In this document: piece after piece, positions 37,068 through 46,067 of the stretch
Layout: every line of letters begins with the position of its first letter
How positions within the stretch are numbered: the stretch's first letter is position 1
Assembly: GCA_007618135.1 (NCBI GenBank)
Contig: PHFX01000154.1
Coordinates: 1-64,000 of the forward strand
Direction: 5' to 3'
From: Candidatus Brocadia sp. WS118
GTDB lineage: Bacteria; Planctomycetota; Brocadiia; Brocadiales; Brocadiaceae
DNA: 64,000 bases
Notes under the pieces: generated by a model
The model's input: the letters and a program-made list of their open reading frames with translations, nothing else
Told to the model about the DNA's origin: nothing
Database searches by the model: none
Made by a program: the position numbers and the translations under genes

Positions 37068-37193
37068 CTATTTGTGAGAAGCTGTTTTATCATCCCTTCT
37101 TCCAACGACTATACACAGGACAATAAAACCCAGCATAACGGTAATGAATGCGATATATGCCGCAATCAACATCTTTCCATAGATCCCGCCCAT
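37068..37193 (-). CDS. 41-residue membrane protein at the end of the bat operon
   Basis: The ATG at 37193 has GGAG about 8 bases upstream and starts 9 bases after the batE stop. The product begins MGGIYGKMLIAAYIAFITVM, has one strong membrane helix (residues about 8-31) and a short charged tail (GRRDDKTASHK). No family is recognised, but spacing, ribosome-binding site and hydrophobicity support a real small gene of the bat operon. Confidence 0.65.
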   Translation of the reverse strand: MGGIYGKMLIAAYIAFITVMLGFIVLCIVVGRRDDKTASHK

Positions 37194-37202
37194 TTCATAC
37201 TC

Positions 37203-38111
37203 CTACATCATGTCTACATATTTTTTTTGCAGCCACCCTCTCCTCACATCACTGCTTATCTTTTCACCGGGGCTTGCATCCGAACCCTTATCCTGCTTTA
37301 CTCCTACCTTGACATAAACCCGGTACCAATCGTCTTTTTCACCTTCAATCAAGCATTCCGAGCCATTGTGTATTTCAAATTTCGGTTCATACTCTTCCCC
37401 GGGCCCATAGCGCACTTCGCATTTTGAAGTAACAATCACGCCACGGCTCACACCTTGTTCAAGATAGATTTTAATACCGAGAGATACCACTGCAACAAAC
37501 AGGGCGGAAGAAAAACCGATGAAGACCCTTCTAAACCACGCATATTTACGGATATTCGAAACAAATAACACGATCATCAATGCAACGTACAGCGACACTG
37601 CGACTATCGATAATTCATTCCGGTTTAATAAAAACAACCAAAAGAATATCCGCTTCACCACAACGGGAATTTCCGTTGACAATTCTTTGTCTTCTGTAAC
37701 GCCTTTTACCAATCTCAGGTTTGCATTGAGATCTGCATTTCTCGGCATGAACCGCGCTGCCCTTCGATAGTTTACAATCGCCTTTCCCAATTCTCCGCGG
37801 CGATAATAGGTATTTCCGAGATTATAATAGACTTGCCCGTTTTTGAATCCGCCGGCCAGTATTGCCTCATATTGCACTGTTGCTTCTCTGAGATGCTGGT
37901 CTGCTTCTGCGGTGTTTTTTGAGGCAATCAGCTTCATTGCCTGCAGATAGTTTTCATTCGCATCAGCGAATAATTTCACCGCCTCATCCTTTGGTATTTT
38001 GGATTTTGGATTTCGGATTTCGGATTTCGGCGATTCGCAATGTGCATTCGGTATTCCGAAGTTTAGACAGGGAATGAGCAATAAGTAGAGAACCCATAAA
38101 CGTATCTTCAT
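37203..38111 (-). CDS. batE: BatE-like protein with TPR and SH3 domains
   Basis: The 302-residue protein has a signal peptide (about 1-25), TPR units (about 60-135; YYNLGNTYYRRGELGKAIVNYRRAARFMP), two membrane helices (about 155-175 and 190-210) and a C-terminal bacterial SH3-like domain (about 225-300; YGPGEEYEPKFEIHNGSE). This is the layout of BatE of the Bacteroides aerotolerance operon. Its start overlaps batD by 4 bases. Residues about 26-41 (SPKSEIRNPKSKIPK) come from a short tandem DNA repeat of GGATTTCG units (about 37993-38035) placed in frame just after the signal peptide. Confidence 0.85.
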   Translation of the reverse strand: MKIRLWVLYLLLIPCLNFGIPNAHCESPKSEIRNPKSKIPKDEAVKLFADANENYLQAMKLIASKNTAEADQHLREATVQYEAILAGGFKNGQVYYNLGNTYYRRGELGKAIVNYRRAARFMPRNADLNANLRLVKGVTEDKELSTEIPVVVKRIFFWLFLLNRNELSIVAVSLYVALMIVLFVSNIRKYAWFRRVFIGFSSALFVAVVSLGIKIYLEQGVSRGVIVTSKCEVRYGPGEEYEPKFEIHNGSECLIEGEKDDWYRVYVKVGVKQDKGSDASPGEKISSDVRRGWLQKKYVDMM

Positions 38112-39952
38112 GACAATTGTCTCTCCATTTTTGTAATGAGTTCTTCAGCGAGTTTTAAGGCGTGCTCCATCTCGTCCAATGTCCCGCTTTCTTGTGAGAA
38201 TCGCCGGTGATCAAAATCAGTCAGAAGGCGGGAAACCTCTCCTCTGATATCATCTCCAACCCCGCGCTGTTTTAACAGGTCGGCTACTTTATCTTCGGTA
38301 GCGCTTGCCGGAGTGACATTAAATTTATCCGCCAGGTAATCGGACATTGCCCTGGAAAGACAAGCATAAAATTCTCCGGGCTGATTCTGACGAAGCACGG
38401 TTCGCGCCCCTTCCAGTCTTTTTTTTGCCACCGCATGCGCCCGTCTTGCCCTGGCATACCCAATATCAGAAGCCAATCTTTCTTTGTGCCGGCTTAACAA
38501 AAAGGAGGCAATAACTGCAACGGCAGGGAGAAAAAGACACCCAATGATGAATGGATTGCGGTATATATCATTTCCCTGATTTCGCAGTGCGGACAGATTC
38601 GTCATAATAGGGAGGATGTCTTCCGTTAATAGCTGCACCTGTTGTTTCATCGGCAACGTTTTATCGTGAGAAAGCGTCAACTGAATTGGTACTTCGTGTT
38701 CTCCGGCCTCTACCGTAATGGGAATCGGCTCTTTGGTAATCGTCTTATATTGCCCTGCACGCGGGTCGAAAAAGCTGAATACAATTGCGGGGGTAAATTT
38801 CAGTTCCGGCTTTTGAGGCTCAATGACCTTACTAAACACTTTTCTGCCCCGTATCACATCTTCCCTGCTCGTAATTTGTGTGTTAGATTCGGCCGGATAC
38901 AGTTTAAAATCGCTTTCCTTGTCTACGGCGAGCACCGGTTCATGAATTGTCTGGATATTCCCTTCGCCGTATACCGACATGGAAAGGGTGATCGGGTCGC
39001 CGACCTTTACGCGCTGTGCCTGTGTGGACACTTCCATATTAAAGGTACCTACCGCGCCTTTAAACTCTTTAGGTTTCCCTTGCTCAGGCAAGGGTTTCAC
39101 CCTGAGGGTGATCGATTCTGTTGCCCTTTCAACGGGATATCGTTTCTGGTCCCTCCCGAAAAAGTCATCGAAGAAGGCATCGCCAAATAAACTATCGGAA
39201 GGAGCATTTCGGCCTCTCCGCTGTTGCACAATCAAATTACATTTCACTTTGGCCGGCGATACCGTTAGTTCGCCTGACACCATCGGAAAAAGCGCCGTAC
39301 GCAGTTCGAGGACGTTATATATGATTCCGTCCCTGATTTCCTCATATTGTCTCTGGTCGCCAAGTTTCTCTTCCATGAAATTTTTGGTAGACGGCGCGTC
39401 ATAATCGATATCACCAACCGGCAATCCTTTTTGAAAATAGAATGTAAAGGATAGGATGACCTGTTCATAGACATATGCCTCATTTTTATCCACGCTCAAT
39501 TCAACAAAGACAAGCTTTTCCAGGTTAGGAGCCTGCGAGGCAGATTGACGAGGCGCATCAACCACTTCCACGGATAATGGTTGAGAAGAATACTTTTCCC
39601 CTTTGTATTCCACCACGGATGGGCCAATCGTAAATTTGCCTTTTGCAGTAGGCTGCAACGCATAGGTATACGCTTTACTGACCGCGACCTCTCCATTAAT
39701 AATCCGTGTCTGTGCAGAGATGCTTGGGCCATACAGGAGGGTAAATCCCTCAATGGTGGGAAATGACGGGTGTGCGGTGTCCTGTGTGCCATGGATAGTC
39801 AATGTCAATTCCAGCCGATCCTGTAAGGTCAGGATATTTTGATCGACGGTTGCCGTTAAACGAATATCCCGCGCGAATATTTTCCCCATGCATCCGAAGA
39901 ATATCATGGCAGATATGACCATACAAAAATAGACGTTATATACTCTCATCAT
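38108..39952 (-). CDS. batD: BatD-like membrane protein
   Basis: From the first ATG of the ATG-ATG pair near 39952 (AAGG about 5 bases upstream) the protein has 614 residues. It has a signal peptide, repeated beta-rich oxygen-tolerance (BatD) domains (about 30-450; VDQNILTLQDRLELTLTI, KVGDPITLSMSVYGEGN), a membrane helix (about 480-500) and a helical C-terminal cytoplasmic part. In the Bat system it is thought to present a large periplasmic region to the VWA partners. It follows batC by about 20 bases. Confidence 0.88.
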   Translation of the reverse strand: MMRVYNVYFCMVISAMIFFGCMGKIFARDIRLTATVDQNILTLQDRLELTLTIHGTQDTAHPSFPTIEGFTLLYGPSISAQTRIINGEVAVSKAYTYALQPTAKGKFTIGPSVVEYKGEKYSSQPLSVEVVDAPRQSASQAPNLEKLVFVELSVDKNEAYVYEQVILSFTFYFQKGLPVGDIDYDAPSTKNFMEEKLGDQRQYEEIRDGIIYNVLELRTALFPMVSGELTVSPAKVKCNLIVQQRRGRNAPSDSLFGDAFFDDFFGRDQKRYPVERATESITLRVKPLPEQGKPKEFKGAVGTFNMEVSTQAQRVKVGDPITLSMSVYGEGNIQTIHEPVLAVDKESDFKLYPAESNTQITSREDVIRGRKVFSKVIEPQKPELKFTPAIVFSFFDPRAGQYKTITKEPIPITVEAGEHEVPIQLTLSHDKTLPMKQQVQLLTEDILPIMTNLSALRNQGNDIYRNPFIIGCLFLPAVAVIASFLLSRHKERLASDIGYARARRAHAVAKKRLEGARTVLRQNQPGEFYACLSRAMSDYLADKFNVTPASATEDKVADLLKQRGVGDDIRGEVSRLLTDFDHRRFSQESGTLDEMEHALKLAEELITKMERQLS

Positions 39953-39972
39953 AAAAACCTTTTTGAAACAAA

Positions 39973-40878
39973 TCACCAATCCTTTTCAACGGACTTATGT
40001 TGCAGACGTTGTTTATCCCGCATCAACTGTCTTGTCTCTTTTTCGGCGTGATCTAACGCATCAAGAAGCCGCTCGGCTTCTTCTTTTGACATTTGCCTCT
40101 GTCCATGAGGTTGCTGCGGCTGAGGCTGTTCTGAATGCTGGCTTTCCTGTTTATCCTTTTCTTGTTCATCCTTTTCTTGTTTATCTTTATCCGGTTGCTC
40201 CTGGCTACGCTCTTTTTTCTGCTCATCGCTTTTCGGGGTGGGTTCCGGCGTGGGTTCCTGTTTATCATTTTGTGGTTCTTGTTTTTCTTTCTCTTCGTCC
40301 TTGTCTTCTTTAGGGCGTTGATCTTCCTTTTTGTCCTCGTTCTCTTGCTTTTGCTGTTGTTCGTTCTGCTCCTGATTCTGCTGCTTCTGTTGGTTCTCTT
40401 TCATCTTTCGTTCGACGTATTCGTAGTTATATCGGGCATCGTTTTTCAGGGTATCGATCGCCGGATCATCCGAGGATTCTATCTCGTCGGCATAATCCAC
40501 TGCCTTCTTATAGCATTCCATAGACTCCTTCATCTTCCCCTGCCGGTACAGGGTATTACCCATATTGAAGCTTGCTTTCGCTTTCAGCTCCGGGTCGTCT
40601 GATTTTACGACCTTCTCAAACAATTGGGCAGCCTCATCGTATTTTTTTCTCTGGTATTGGGTATCGGCGATATTAAAGTCCAGTTGGGTGGTTTGAGGAG
40701 AGTTTATCTGTGCATTCACATATTTATCCAGGGCATCTTCGTACGCACCACGATGGTACAGCTCATTTCCTTCTCTTACCTTGTCAGCCATAGGGTCTAT
40801 CCATCCTATGGAAACCAATCCAAGGAATACCGTCACGAAAAAACCGAATTTGCACATCTTACCTTTTTTGTTAACCAT
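39973..40878 (-). CDS. batC: BatC-like TPR protein
   Basis: The 301-residue protein has a signal peptide or anchor (about 8-27), TPR units (about 32-150; ELYHRGAYEDALDKYVNAQ, IADTQYQRKKYDEAAQLFEKVV, NMGNTLYRQGKMKESMECY) and a long low-complexity Gln/Lys/Glu tract (about 160-270). BatC proteins have the same TPR plus charged tail. It follows batB by 13 bases and precedes batD. Confidence 0.87.
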   Translation of the reverse strand: MVNKKGKMCKFGFFVTVFLGLVSIGWIDPMADKVREGNELYHRGAYEDALDKYVNAQINSPQTTQLDFNIADTQYQRKKYDEAAQLFEKVVKSDDPELKAKASFNMGNTLYRQGKMKESMECYKKAVDYADEIESSDDPAIDTLKNDARYNYEYVERKMKENQQKQQNQEQNEQQQKQENEDKKEDQRPKEDKDEEKEKQEPQNDKQEPTPEPTPKSDEQKKERSQEQPDKDKQEKDEQEKDKQESQHSEQPQPQQPHGQRQMSKEEAERLLDALDHAEKETRQLMRDKQRLQHKSVEKDW

Positions 40879-40891
40879 ACCCGTCAGCTAC

Positions 40892-41935
40892 TTAACGAAA
40901 CCTCGCACTCGTTACCTTTCTCCTATCCAACAAAAAACCCTCCAGGGTGATAAGAACCATTGCAAATAAAAGAGGAATTTGATATCGGTTCACGTACCTT
41001 TTCACCCGTTGGGTTTTATAGATAGACTCCTCTATTGCAGCGATACTATCCCGGTAAATCTTTTCTAACCCCCACCTGGTATCGTATGCCGGCGTATACA
41101 GCCCACCGGTCTCCAGGGCAATTTTGTTTAAGGTAATTTCATCCAGTCTTGACTTAACAACCTGACCTTGCCTGTCTTTCAGTAATCTCTCCTGGCCACT
41201 TTCATCCTTGATCCTGATATAGGAACCGTCCTTCTTTCCCACCCCCACCGTGTAAATAACAATGCCCTGCTCTTTGGCGGCAGCGGCTGCTTTCAACGGA
41301 TCGTCGTCGTGACTCTCTCCGTCGGTAATCAGGATCATAGCCTTGTGATTTTTTGAATTTGCTTCAAACGCAGCAATTCCTTTTCTGATCGCCTCCGACA
41401 AGGCAGTGCCCCCCAGCGGAATGATATTCGTATTTACGTCATGCAAGAAGAGGCGAAAAGCTCCATAATCAGACGTTAGCGGACAGTAAGGAAATGCTGA
41501 GCCTGCAAATACGACGAGGCCGATCCGGTCCCCCTCCAGGACGTTCAGCAAATCTTCAATCTCCCTTTTTGCCAGTTCCAGCCGATTGGGTTTCACATCA
41601 TCAGCCAGCATGCTTCGCGAAGTGTCCACGGCAATGACAATATCAATCCCCTTTTTCTCAACTTCTTCCCAATGGTAACCCCACTTGGGCTCAATCAGTG
41701 CAACAATTAAAAAAAGGATGCCAACAATCACGAGCGTAGCCTTAAGCCACAGTCTTTTCTTGTTAACGAAGAGACCAGCCTTCTGTAATAGTTCGAGACT
41801 TGCAAAGGTATTGAGATCACGCATCTTCTTTTTGAAAAGAAAAAGGTATCCAAGACTCAATACCGGAATAATGGCAAGCAGGTAAAGGTAACTAAGATTC
41901 CCGTATTTCATATTCGCAATAGAGGACGCAGACAA
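40892..41935 (-). CDS. batB: BatB-like VWA membrane protein
   Basis: The 347-residue protein has two N-terminal membrane helices (about 16-35 and 63-82), a von Willebrand A domain with the MIDAS motif DTSRS (104-108) and a C-terminal membrane helix (about 322-340). VWA domains bind a divalent metal and partner proteins. Unusually, it is split from batA by about 500 bases of repeats. Confidence 0.9.
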   Translation of the reverse strand: MSASSIANMKYGNLSYLYLLAIIPVLSLGYLFLFKKKMRDLNTFASLELLQKAGLFVNKKRLWLKATLVIVGILFLIVALIEPKWGYHWEEVEKKGIDIVIAVDTSRSMLADDVKPNRLELAKREIEDLLNVLEGDRIGLVVFAGSAFPYCPLTSDYGAFRLFLHDVNTNIIPLGGTALSEAIRKGIAAFEANSKNHKAMILITDGESHDDDPLKAAAAAKEQGIVIYTVGVGKKDGSYIRIKDESGQERLLKDRQGQVVKSRLDEITLNKIALETGGLYTPAYDTRWGLEKIYRDSIAAIEESIYKTQRVKRYVNRYQIPLLFAMVLITLEGFLLDRRKVTSARFR

Positions 41936-42002
41936 AAGAGACTTGTAAAAATTTAAACGACACTTGTCGCTTTCTCTGTACTATCTCTTGCTATCACTGT
42001 CT

Positions 42003-42190
42003 GAATTAGGCTGCCTTCGGCAACGACTTTAAATCTCCCCTCATTGGTAGGACAAGCGTCCCCGCTTGTCATTATGATGTCAACCGGGACGGTTGACCTA
42101 CCATAGGAGACTTGGGTGTGTTACGATCGAACACACCCCTTAATCCCCTCTTTCTAGAGGGGAAAATATCTGTTTGAAAATCCTTAACAT
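42003..42190 (+). repeat. Modular palindromic repeat, copy 2 (double-hairpin core)
   Basis: Left end GAATTAGGCTGCCTTCGGC and right end TTTGAAAATCCTTAACAT flank a core with two hairpins (GACAAGCG with CGCTTGTC; GTCAACCG with CGGTTGAC, 42046-42102), a GTGTGTT/AACACAC palindrome and CCCCTC/GAGGGG. The double hairpin recurs, inverted, at 61265-61322. Confidence 0.85.
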
Positions 42191-42273
42191 TAAATTAGGC
42201 CTTTGGCTACTTTCCCCCCCCTGTTTCCCCCCGTTTACGGGGGATTATGGGGGGTAATTGAAATTCCTATACA
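42191..42273 (+). repeat. Modular palindromic repeat, copy 3
   Basis: It starts where copy 2 ends: TAAATTAGGCCTTTGGCTAC, then a C-rich/G-rich hairpin core around CCCCCGTTTACGGGGG, then AATTGAAATTCCTATACAT. Confidence 0.88.
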
Positions 42274-42436
42274 TTTTAGATTATGGTGGGGCTTAAAAGA
42301 CAAAAAACCGATAGCTTTTTACCCACCCCTCAATCCCCTCCCAAGAGGGGACTTCTCAAATTCCCCTCTTGAGAGGGGTAGGGGGTGTGTTTATTCATAG
42401 CATAACTGAAAAAGATTGAAATTCCTGTATATTTAA
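42274..42436 (+). repeat. Partial modular repeat with a different core
   Basis: A set of CCCCTC/GAGGGG palindromes (about 42326-42385) ends in GATTGAAATTCCTGTATAT (42414-42432), the right end of the family; no clear left end is seen. With copies 2 and 3 it fills the batA-batB gap, where no gene is supported. Confidence 0.7.
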
Positions 42437-43432
42437 TTAAGGTATTTTTCTTAATTTTGTTTTCTTTAAACCTAATTCGATTAATAACAATCCAAGGGCC
42501 GGCAATAAAAAATAATGAAACAATTCATTGTATTCCGTATACTGTGTTACCTCTGTTTCTGTTTTTTCAAGTTTATCGATCTGACTATAAATTTCTTTCA
42601 ATGATTCGGTATCGGTTGCCCGGTAATACTTGCCGTCGGTAATCTTTGCAATTTCTCTCAGGGCATCGTCGTCAATATCAATCTTCACCTGTTTCATTAC
42701 CCTGTTCCCAAATATATCCATCGCCGGATATGGAGCAAGCCCCTTCGTACCGGCGCCTATCGTATAAATCTTAATTCCAAAGGTCCTGGCTATTTCTGCA
42801 GCGGTAAAGGGATCAATTTCACCTGCGTTGTTTCTCCCGTCTGTCAAAAGGATAATTACCTTGCTCTTCGCCTTCGTATCTTTCAGCCGTTCAATGGATG
42901 AACCAAGTGCAGAACCAATAGCAGTGCCGTCTTCAACCATCCCGATCTCCACCTTTTCCAGAAGTTGCAACAACATACCGTAATCGAGTGTCATCGGGCA
43001 CTGGGTATATGGCCGTCCGGCAAAAACAACCAGACCAATACGGTCATTCGTGCGTTTCATAATGAAATCTTTCACCACTGGCTTAACGACATGAAGCCGG
43101 TTATATCGCTGGCCACCGATTTCAAAATCCTCTGCCAACATGCTCCCGGACACGTCCACGGCAAGGACAATATCAATCCCTTCTGTCGTTACCTTCGTTT
43201 GTTCGTTTCCGTACTGAGGTCGTGCCAAGGCAATCACAAGCAGGATAATAGCCGTAGATCTGAGGACAATGAGTATGTGTCGGTACCTCTGGGAAAATGA
43301 GGGTTTTATCTTTTTTAACGCACCCAGAGAAGGAAAGACAACCTGATTGGTACCCTTGCTTCGAAAGTAAATATAGATTAAGGGTGGAACAACAATAATA
43401 AATAACAGTACGAAAGGGTCACGAAAGATCAT
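42437..43432 (-). CDS. batA: BatA-like VWA membrane protein
   Basis: The 331-residue protein has two N-terminal membrane helices (about 6-23 and 52-70), a VWA domain with MIDAS motif DVSGS (93-97) and further ligands (T in ILLTDGRNN), and a C-terminal membrane helix (about 308-325). The ARPQYG segment before the VWA is typical of BatA. It follows the small gene at 43439 by 6 bases. Confidence 0.92.
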   Translation of the reverse strand: MIFRDPFVLLFIIVVPPLIYIYFRSKGTNQVVFPSLGALKKIKPSFSQRYRHILIVLRSTAIILLVIALARPQYGNEQTKVTTEGIDIVLAVDVSGSMLAEDFEIGGQRYNRLHVVKPVVKDFIMKRTNDRIGLVVFAGRPYTQCPMTLDYGMLLQLLEKVEIGMVEDGTAIGSALGSSIERLKDTKAKSKVIILLTDGRNNAGEIDPFTAAEIARTFGIKIYTIGAGTKGLAPYPAMDIFGNRVMKQVKIDIDDDALREIAKITDGKYYRATDTESLKEIYSQIDKLEKTETEVTQYTEYNELFHYFLLPALGLLLIELGLKKTKLRKIP

Positions 43433-43438
43433 TGATAC

Positions 43439-43954
43439 TTATAGCATATGAAAAGAAATCTGTACTTGCTCCCCTTTTGAGATGGCATTCCAGATATCTG
43501 TTTCCGGAATTTCCTTATCGATGAGCACATCTACAAGAGCCTGGAGCGCTTCATTGGCCGACTTGAGAAGGTCTTCCGCCCCTGTTTCATAAGTAAAATA
43601 CCGGTTGAGATTCATCACTGCCTGCTTGTATATTTGTGCTCCCGCAAGCTCTTTCCTGAATCCCATATCCACCTCATATTCCATGTAAATGCCCTTATTG
43701 ACATAACTCAACCTGACAGTGGCCTTATCACTCTCTATACGAAAAAAACGAATTTCATGTTCTCTTGAGAGGATTTCTTTAATCTCCGGAGTGCCATAGA
43801 TATCCCATAAAGTCTGTAAATTCCTTTTAAGCCTTGCAGCTTCTTCATCCGAAACCTTGCGCACGGGTGCTGATGATTTTTTACCAGCCTTACCCCCCAA
43901 ACCTTTTTCATGACTTAAATATTCATCCAAAAATTTTTCTGGCGCTTTTACCAT
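43439..43954 (-). CDS. Unrecognised soluble protein in the bat operon
   Basis: The 171-residue protein has no signal or membrane helix. Residues about 10-45 are basic and flexible; the rest looks like a compact alpha/beta domain (IRFFRIESDKATVRLSYVNKGIYMEYEVDMGF). I do not know the family. It lies between the BatD-like gene and batA with a purine-rich site before the ATG, so it belongs to the operon. Confidence 0.6.
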   Translation of the reverse strand: MVKAPEKFLDEYLSHEKGLGGKAGKKSSAPVRKVSDEEAARLKRNLQTLWDIYGTPEIKEILSREHEIRFFRIESDKATVRLSYVNKGIYMEYEVDMGFRKELAGAQIYKQAVMNLNRYFTYETGAEDLLKSANEALQALVDVLIDKEIPETDIWNAISKGEQVQISFHML

Positions 43955-44085
43955 TTTTCTTTCCCTTTTAAAAAAGGTTTACCATACTGAGAACAATGTA
44001 TTTCCAAACCACACCAGCGAAAAATGATCATCTTTGGTTATTATACGCAACCGATAAACTTTCAACCTGCAACAATCAATAATTT

Positions 44086-45114
44086 TTATGCAGGAACCAC
44101 CTCCTTTTCTTCCAAACGTTCTCTTGTCTCATCGATTAATCGTTTTGCTGCATCATAGGTTTCCTGAATTTCTATCTTAGATGGACCGTACGTTGCGTAT
44201 TTTACCATATCGCACTGCTCAAGAAAATCATGAATCAATCGTTTGTGGGTATCGTCCAATTTGTTGGTATGCGCCATTTCTGCCAGAAATTCCTCTGTTG
44301 TGCGCTCAGGCGCCAATAAACCAAACCGATTTTCTATATAATGTCGCACGATACCGGTTAAGCGGTAATAATATTCTTTAATAAGTCCTCTTGTTATCAG
44401 ATCCTCTTTTAATAACCCTTCCAGCAATTCGTAGGCAATTTCATGAGGCAATCGTATCTTAAATTCACCTTCCTGCCCTTTTTCTCTTTTCTTCCGCTTT
44501 TTGATTAGCCAGGCGATAATTCCCGACATTAAAATTACTGCGCATACACCACCGATCCACGGAAACAACCTCTTGAAACTAACAGGCACGCTACCCGGTG
44601 GGATAATGTCCTTTATATCGCCGGCAATTTCTCCTTCCTGCAAAACTCCCTTGACATCAATAGGTATCTCATGGGTAATAATTTCTCCCTCGCCTTGTAT
44701 ACCTCCATATTTTATTTTTAATGACGGAATCGTTTGGCTGCCAATTTCATATGAACTCAGCACATAGTAGCATTCGACCGTTGAGCGGCCGCCTTTTTCT
44801 CTTTTTGGTCCTTCAGCAATTCCCGTTTTTTTTACCGCAAATACCCCAAGCTGCTGATCTAATTCAGGAAACTGTACAACCATGCCGTCCTTATACGTTA
44901 CACGAATTCCAAATTTTAGCTTATCGCCAATCGTTATTTCATTTCTATCAACATGTGCGGTTGCTTCGATTGGTAGTACGCGTTCTGTATCCCGATTCTC
45001 CAACGCAAAGACGCCATTTTTCCTTTCACCTAGTGTATAGACTACCACGGCCAAAAGCAATAGGATATTTGGCAATGAGCGGTACCTTTTTATAACCATT
45101 TTCAACCAAACCAT
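44086..45114 (-). CDS. BatD/DUF4381-like membrane protein
   Basis: The 342-residue protein has a signal-like helix (about 15-32), a beta-rich outer domain (about 45-155; VDRNEITIGDKLKFGIRVTY), a membrane helix (about 187-207) and a helical cytoplasmic domain (about 215-340; LLKEDLITRGLIKEYYYRLTGIVRHYIENRFG). The second half is typical of small BatD-related/DUF4381 proteins in VWA operons. It starts 5 bases after the DUF58 stop; an alternative ATG lies 15 bases on. Confidence 0.72.
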   Translation of the reverse strand: MVWLKMVIKRYRSLPNILLLLAVVVYTLGERKNGVFALENRDTERVLPIEATAHVDRNEITIGDKLKFGIRVTYKDGMVVQFPELDQQLGVFAVKKTGIAEGPKREKGGRSTVECYYVLSSYEIGSQTIPSLKIKYGGIQGEGEIITHEIPIDVKGVLQEGEIAGDIKDIIPPGSVPVSFKRLFPWIGGVCAVILMSGIIAWLIKKRKKREKGQEGEFKIRLPHEIAYELLEGLLKEDLITRGLIKEYYYRLTGIVRHYIENRFGLLAPERTTEEFLAEMAHTNKLDDTHKRLIHDFLEQCDMVKYATYGPSKIEIQETYDAAKRLIDETRERLEEKEVVPA

Positions 45115-45119
45115 GGCAA

Positions 45120-45995
45120 TTAATATCTCTTTTCCCTTAACCTGAAGAAACGGACAATCGGTTCAACATAATGCCGGTCGGTACCGATGACAATCTCGTC
45201 GACGCCCATTGACCGAAACAATCTTGACCTTTCCTGTTTTTGTCTGGCATGGAGCGCGCCAAATTCCTTTCGTGCCAGCGGATTTGCCGTATCCACCAGG
45301 AGTATCTCATCTGACTCAGCATCTCTCAATTCAATAAAACCCACGTTCGGCAATTCCTGTTCCCGGGGATCAACAATAGGAATCGCAATCACATCGTGCC
45401 TCTTATTTGCAATGCGAAGTGCATGCGCATAATCATTTGCTATAAAATCTGAGACCACAAAACAAATCGCACGCCGGGTGGAAATCTTGTCCATATATTC
45501 CAGCGCAACAGAAATATTTGTCCTTTTCCCCGCAGGCTCTGCGCACAAAAGTTCCCGGATGACCCGCAATACATGTTTCGTCCCCTTTTTGGGGGGAATA
45601 AATTTTTCAATTCTATCCGTAAACACAATCATGCCCACTTTGTCATTATTCTTTATGGCAGAAAATGCAAGCAGGGCACAGACCTCGATAGCAACTTCAT
45701 TCTTCAATTGCCTGACCGACCCAAAGTTTCCGGAAGCGCTTACGTCCACAAGGAGCATCACCGTTAATTCCCGTTCTTCTACATAGCGCTTAATAAAGGG
45801 ACGACCCATGCGTGCCGTTACATTCCAGTCGATCGTCCTGATTTCATCTCCTGGTTGATATTCCCTCACCTCATCAAACTCCATCCCCCTCCCCTTGAAA
45901 ACACTGTGATACTCACCAATAAACGCCTCATTGACAAGGCGGCGGGTATGAATCTCTATCTGCTGAATTTTTTTCAGGATGTCTTTCGTAATCAT
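45120..45995 (-). CDS. DUF58 family protein
   Basis: The 291-residue protein carries the DUF58 signature (GRGMEFDEVREYQPGDEIRTIDW, about 35-57) followed by a VWA-like fold (VDVSASG, about 84-90). DUF58 proteins are almost always paired with a MoxR ATPase, as here. The function is probably in assembling or activating the membrane VWA complex; it is not known in detail. Confidence 0.93.
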   Translation of the reverse strand: MITKDILKKIQQIEIHTRRLVNEAFIGEYHSVFKGRGMEFDEVREYQPGDEIRTIDWNVTARMGRPFIKRYVEERELTVMLLVDVSASGNFGSVRQLKNEVAIEVCALLAFSAIKNNDKVGMIVFTDRIEKFIPPKKGTKHVLRVIRELLCAEPAGKRTNISVALEYMDKISTRRAICFVVSDFIANDYAHALRIANKRHDVIAIPIVDPREQELPNVGFIELRDAESDEILLVDTANPLARKEFGALHARQKQERSRLFRSMGVDEIVIGTDRHYVEPIVRFFRLREKRY

Positions 45996-46067
45996 AAGAA
46001 CCGACTATAGCTCTGTCGTGTCAGCTGGATCATTTCATTAACGCTCTAAACCGCTTGATCTGCTACT

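Noticed and set aside
36972-37427. Plus-strand frame of 151 codons opposite batE
   Set aside because: It is the reverse of batE and of the 41-residue membrane gene and has no start signal.
42020-42420. Hairpin array between batA and batB as a possible CRISPR
   Set aside because: The units are palindromes of different sequence without regular spacers.
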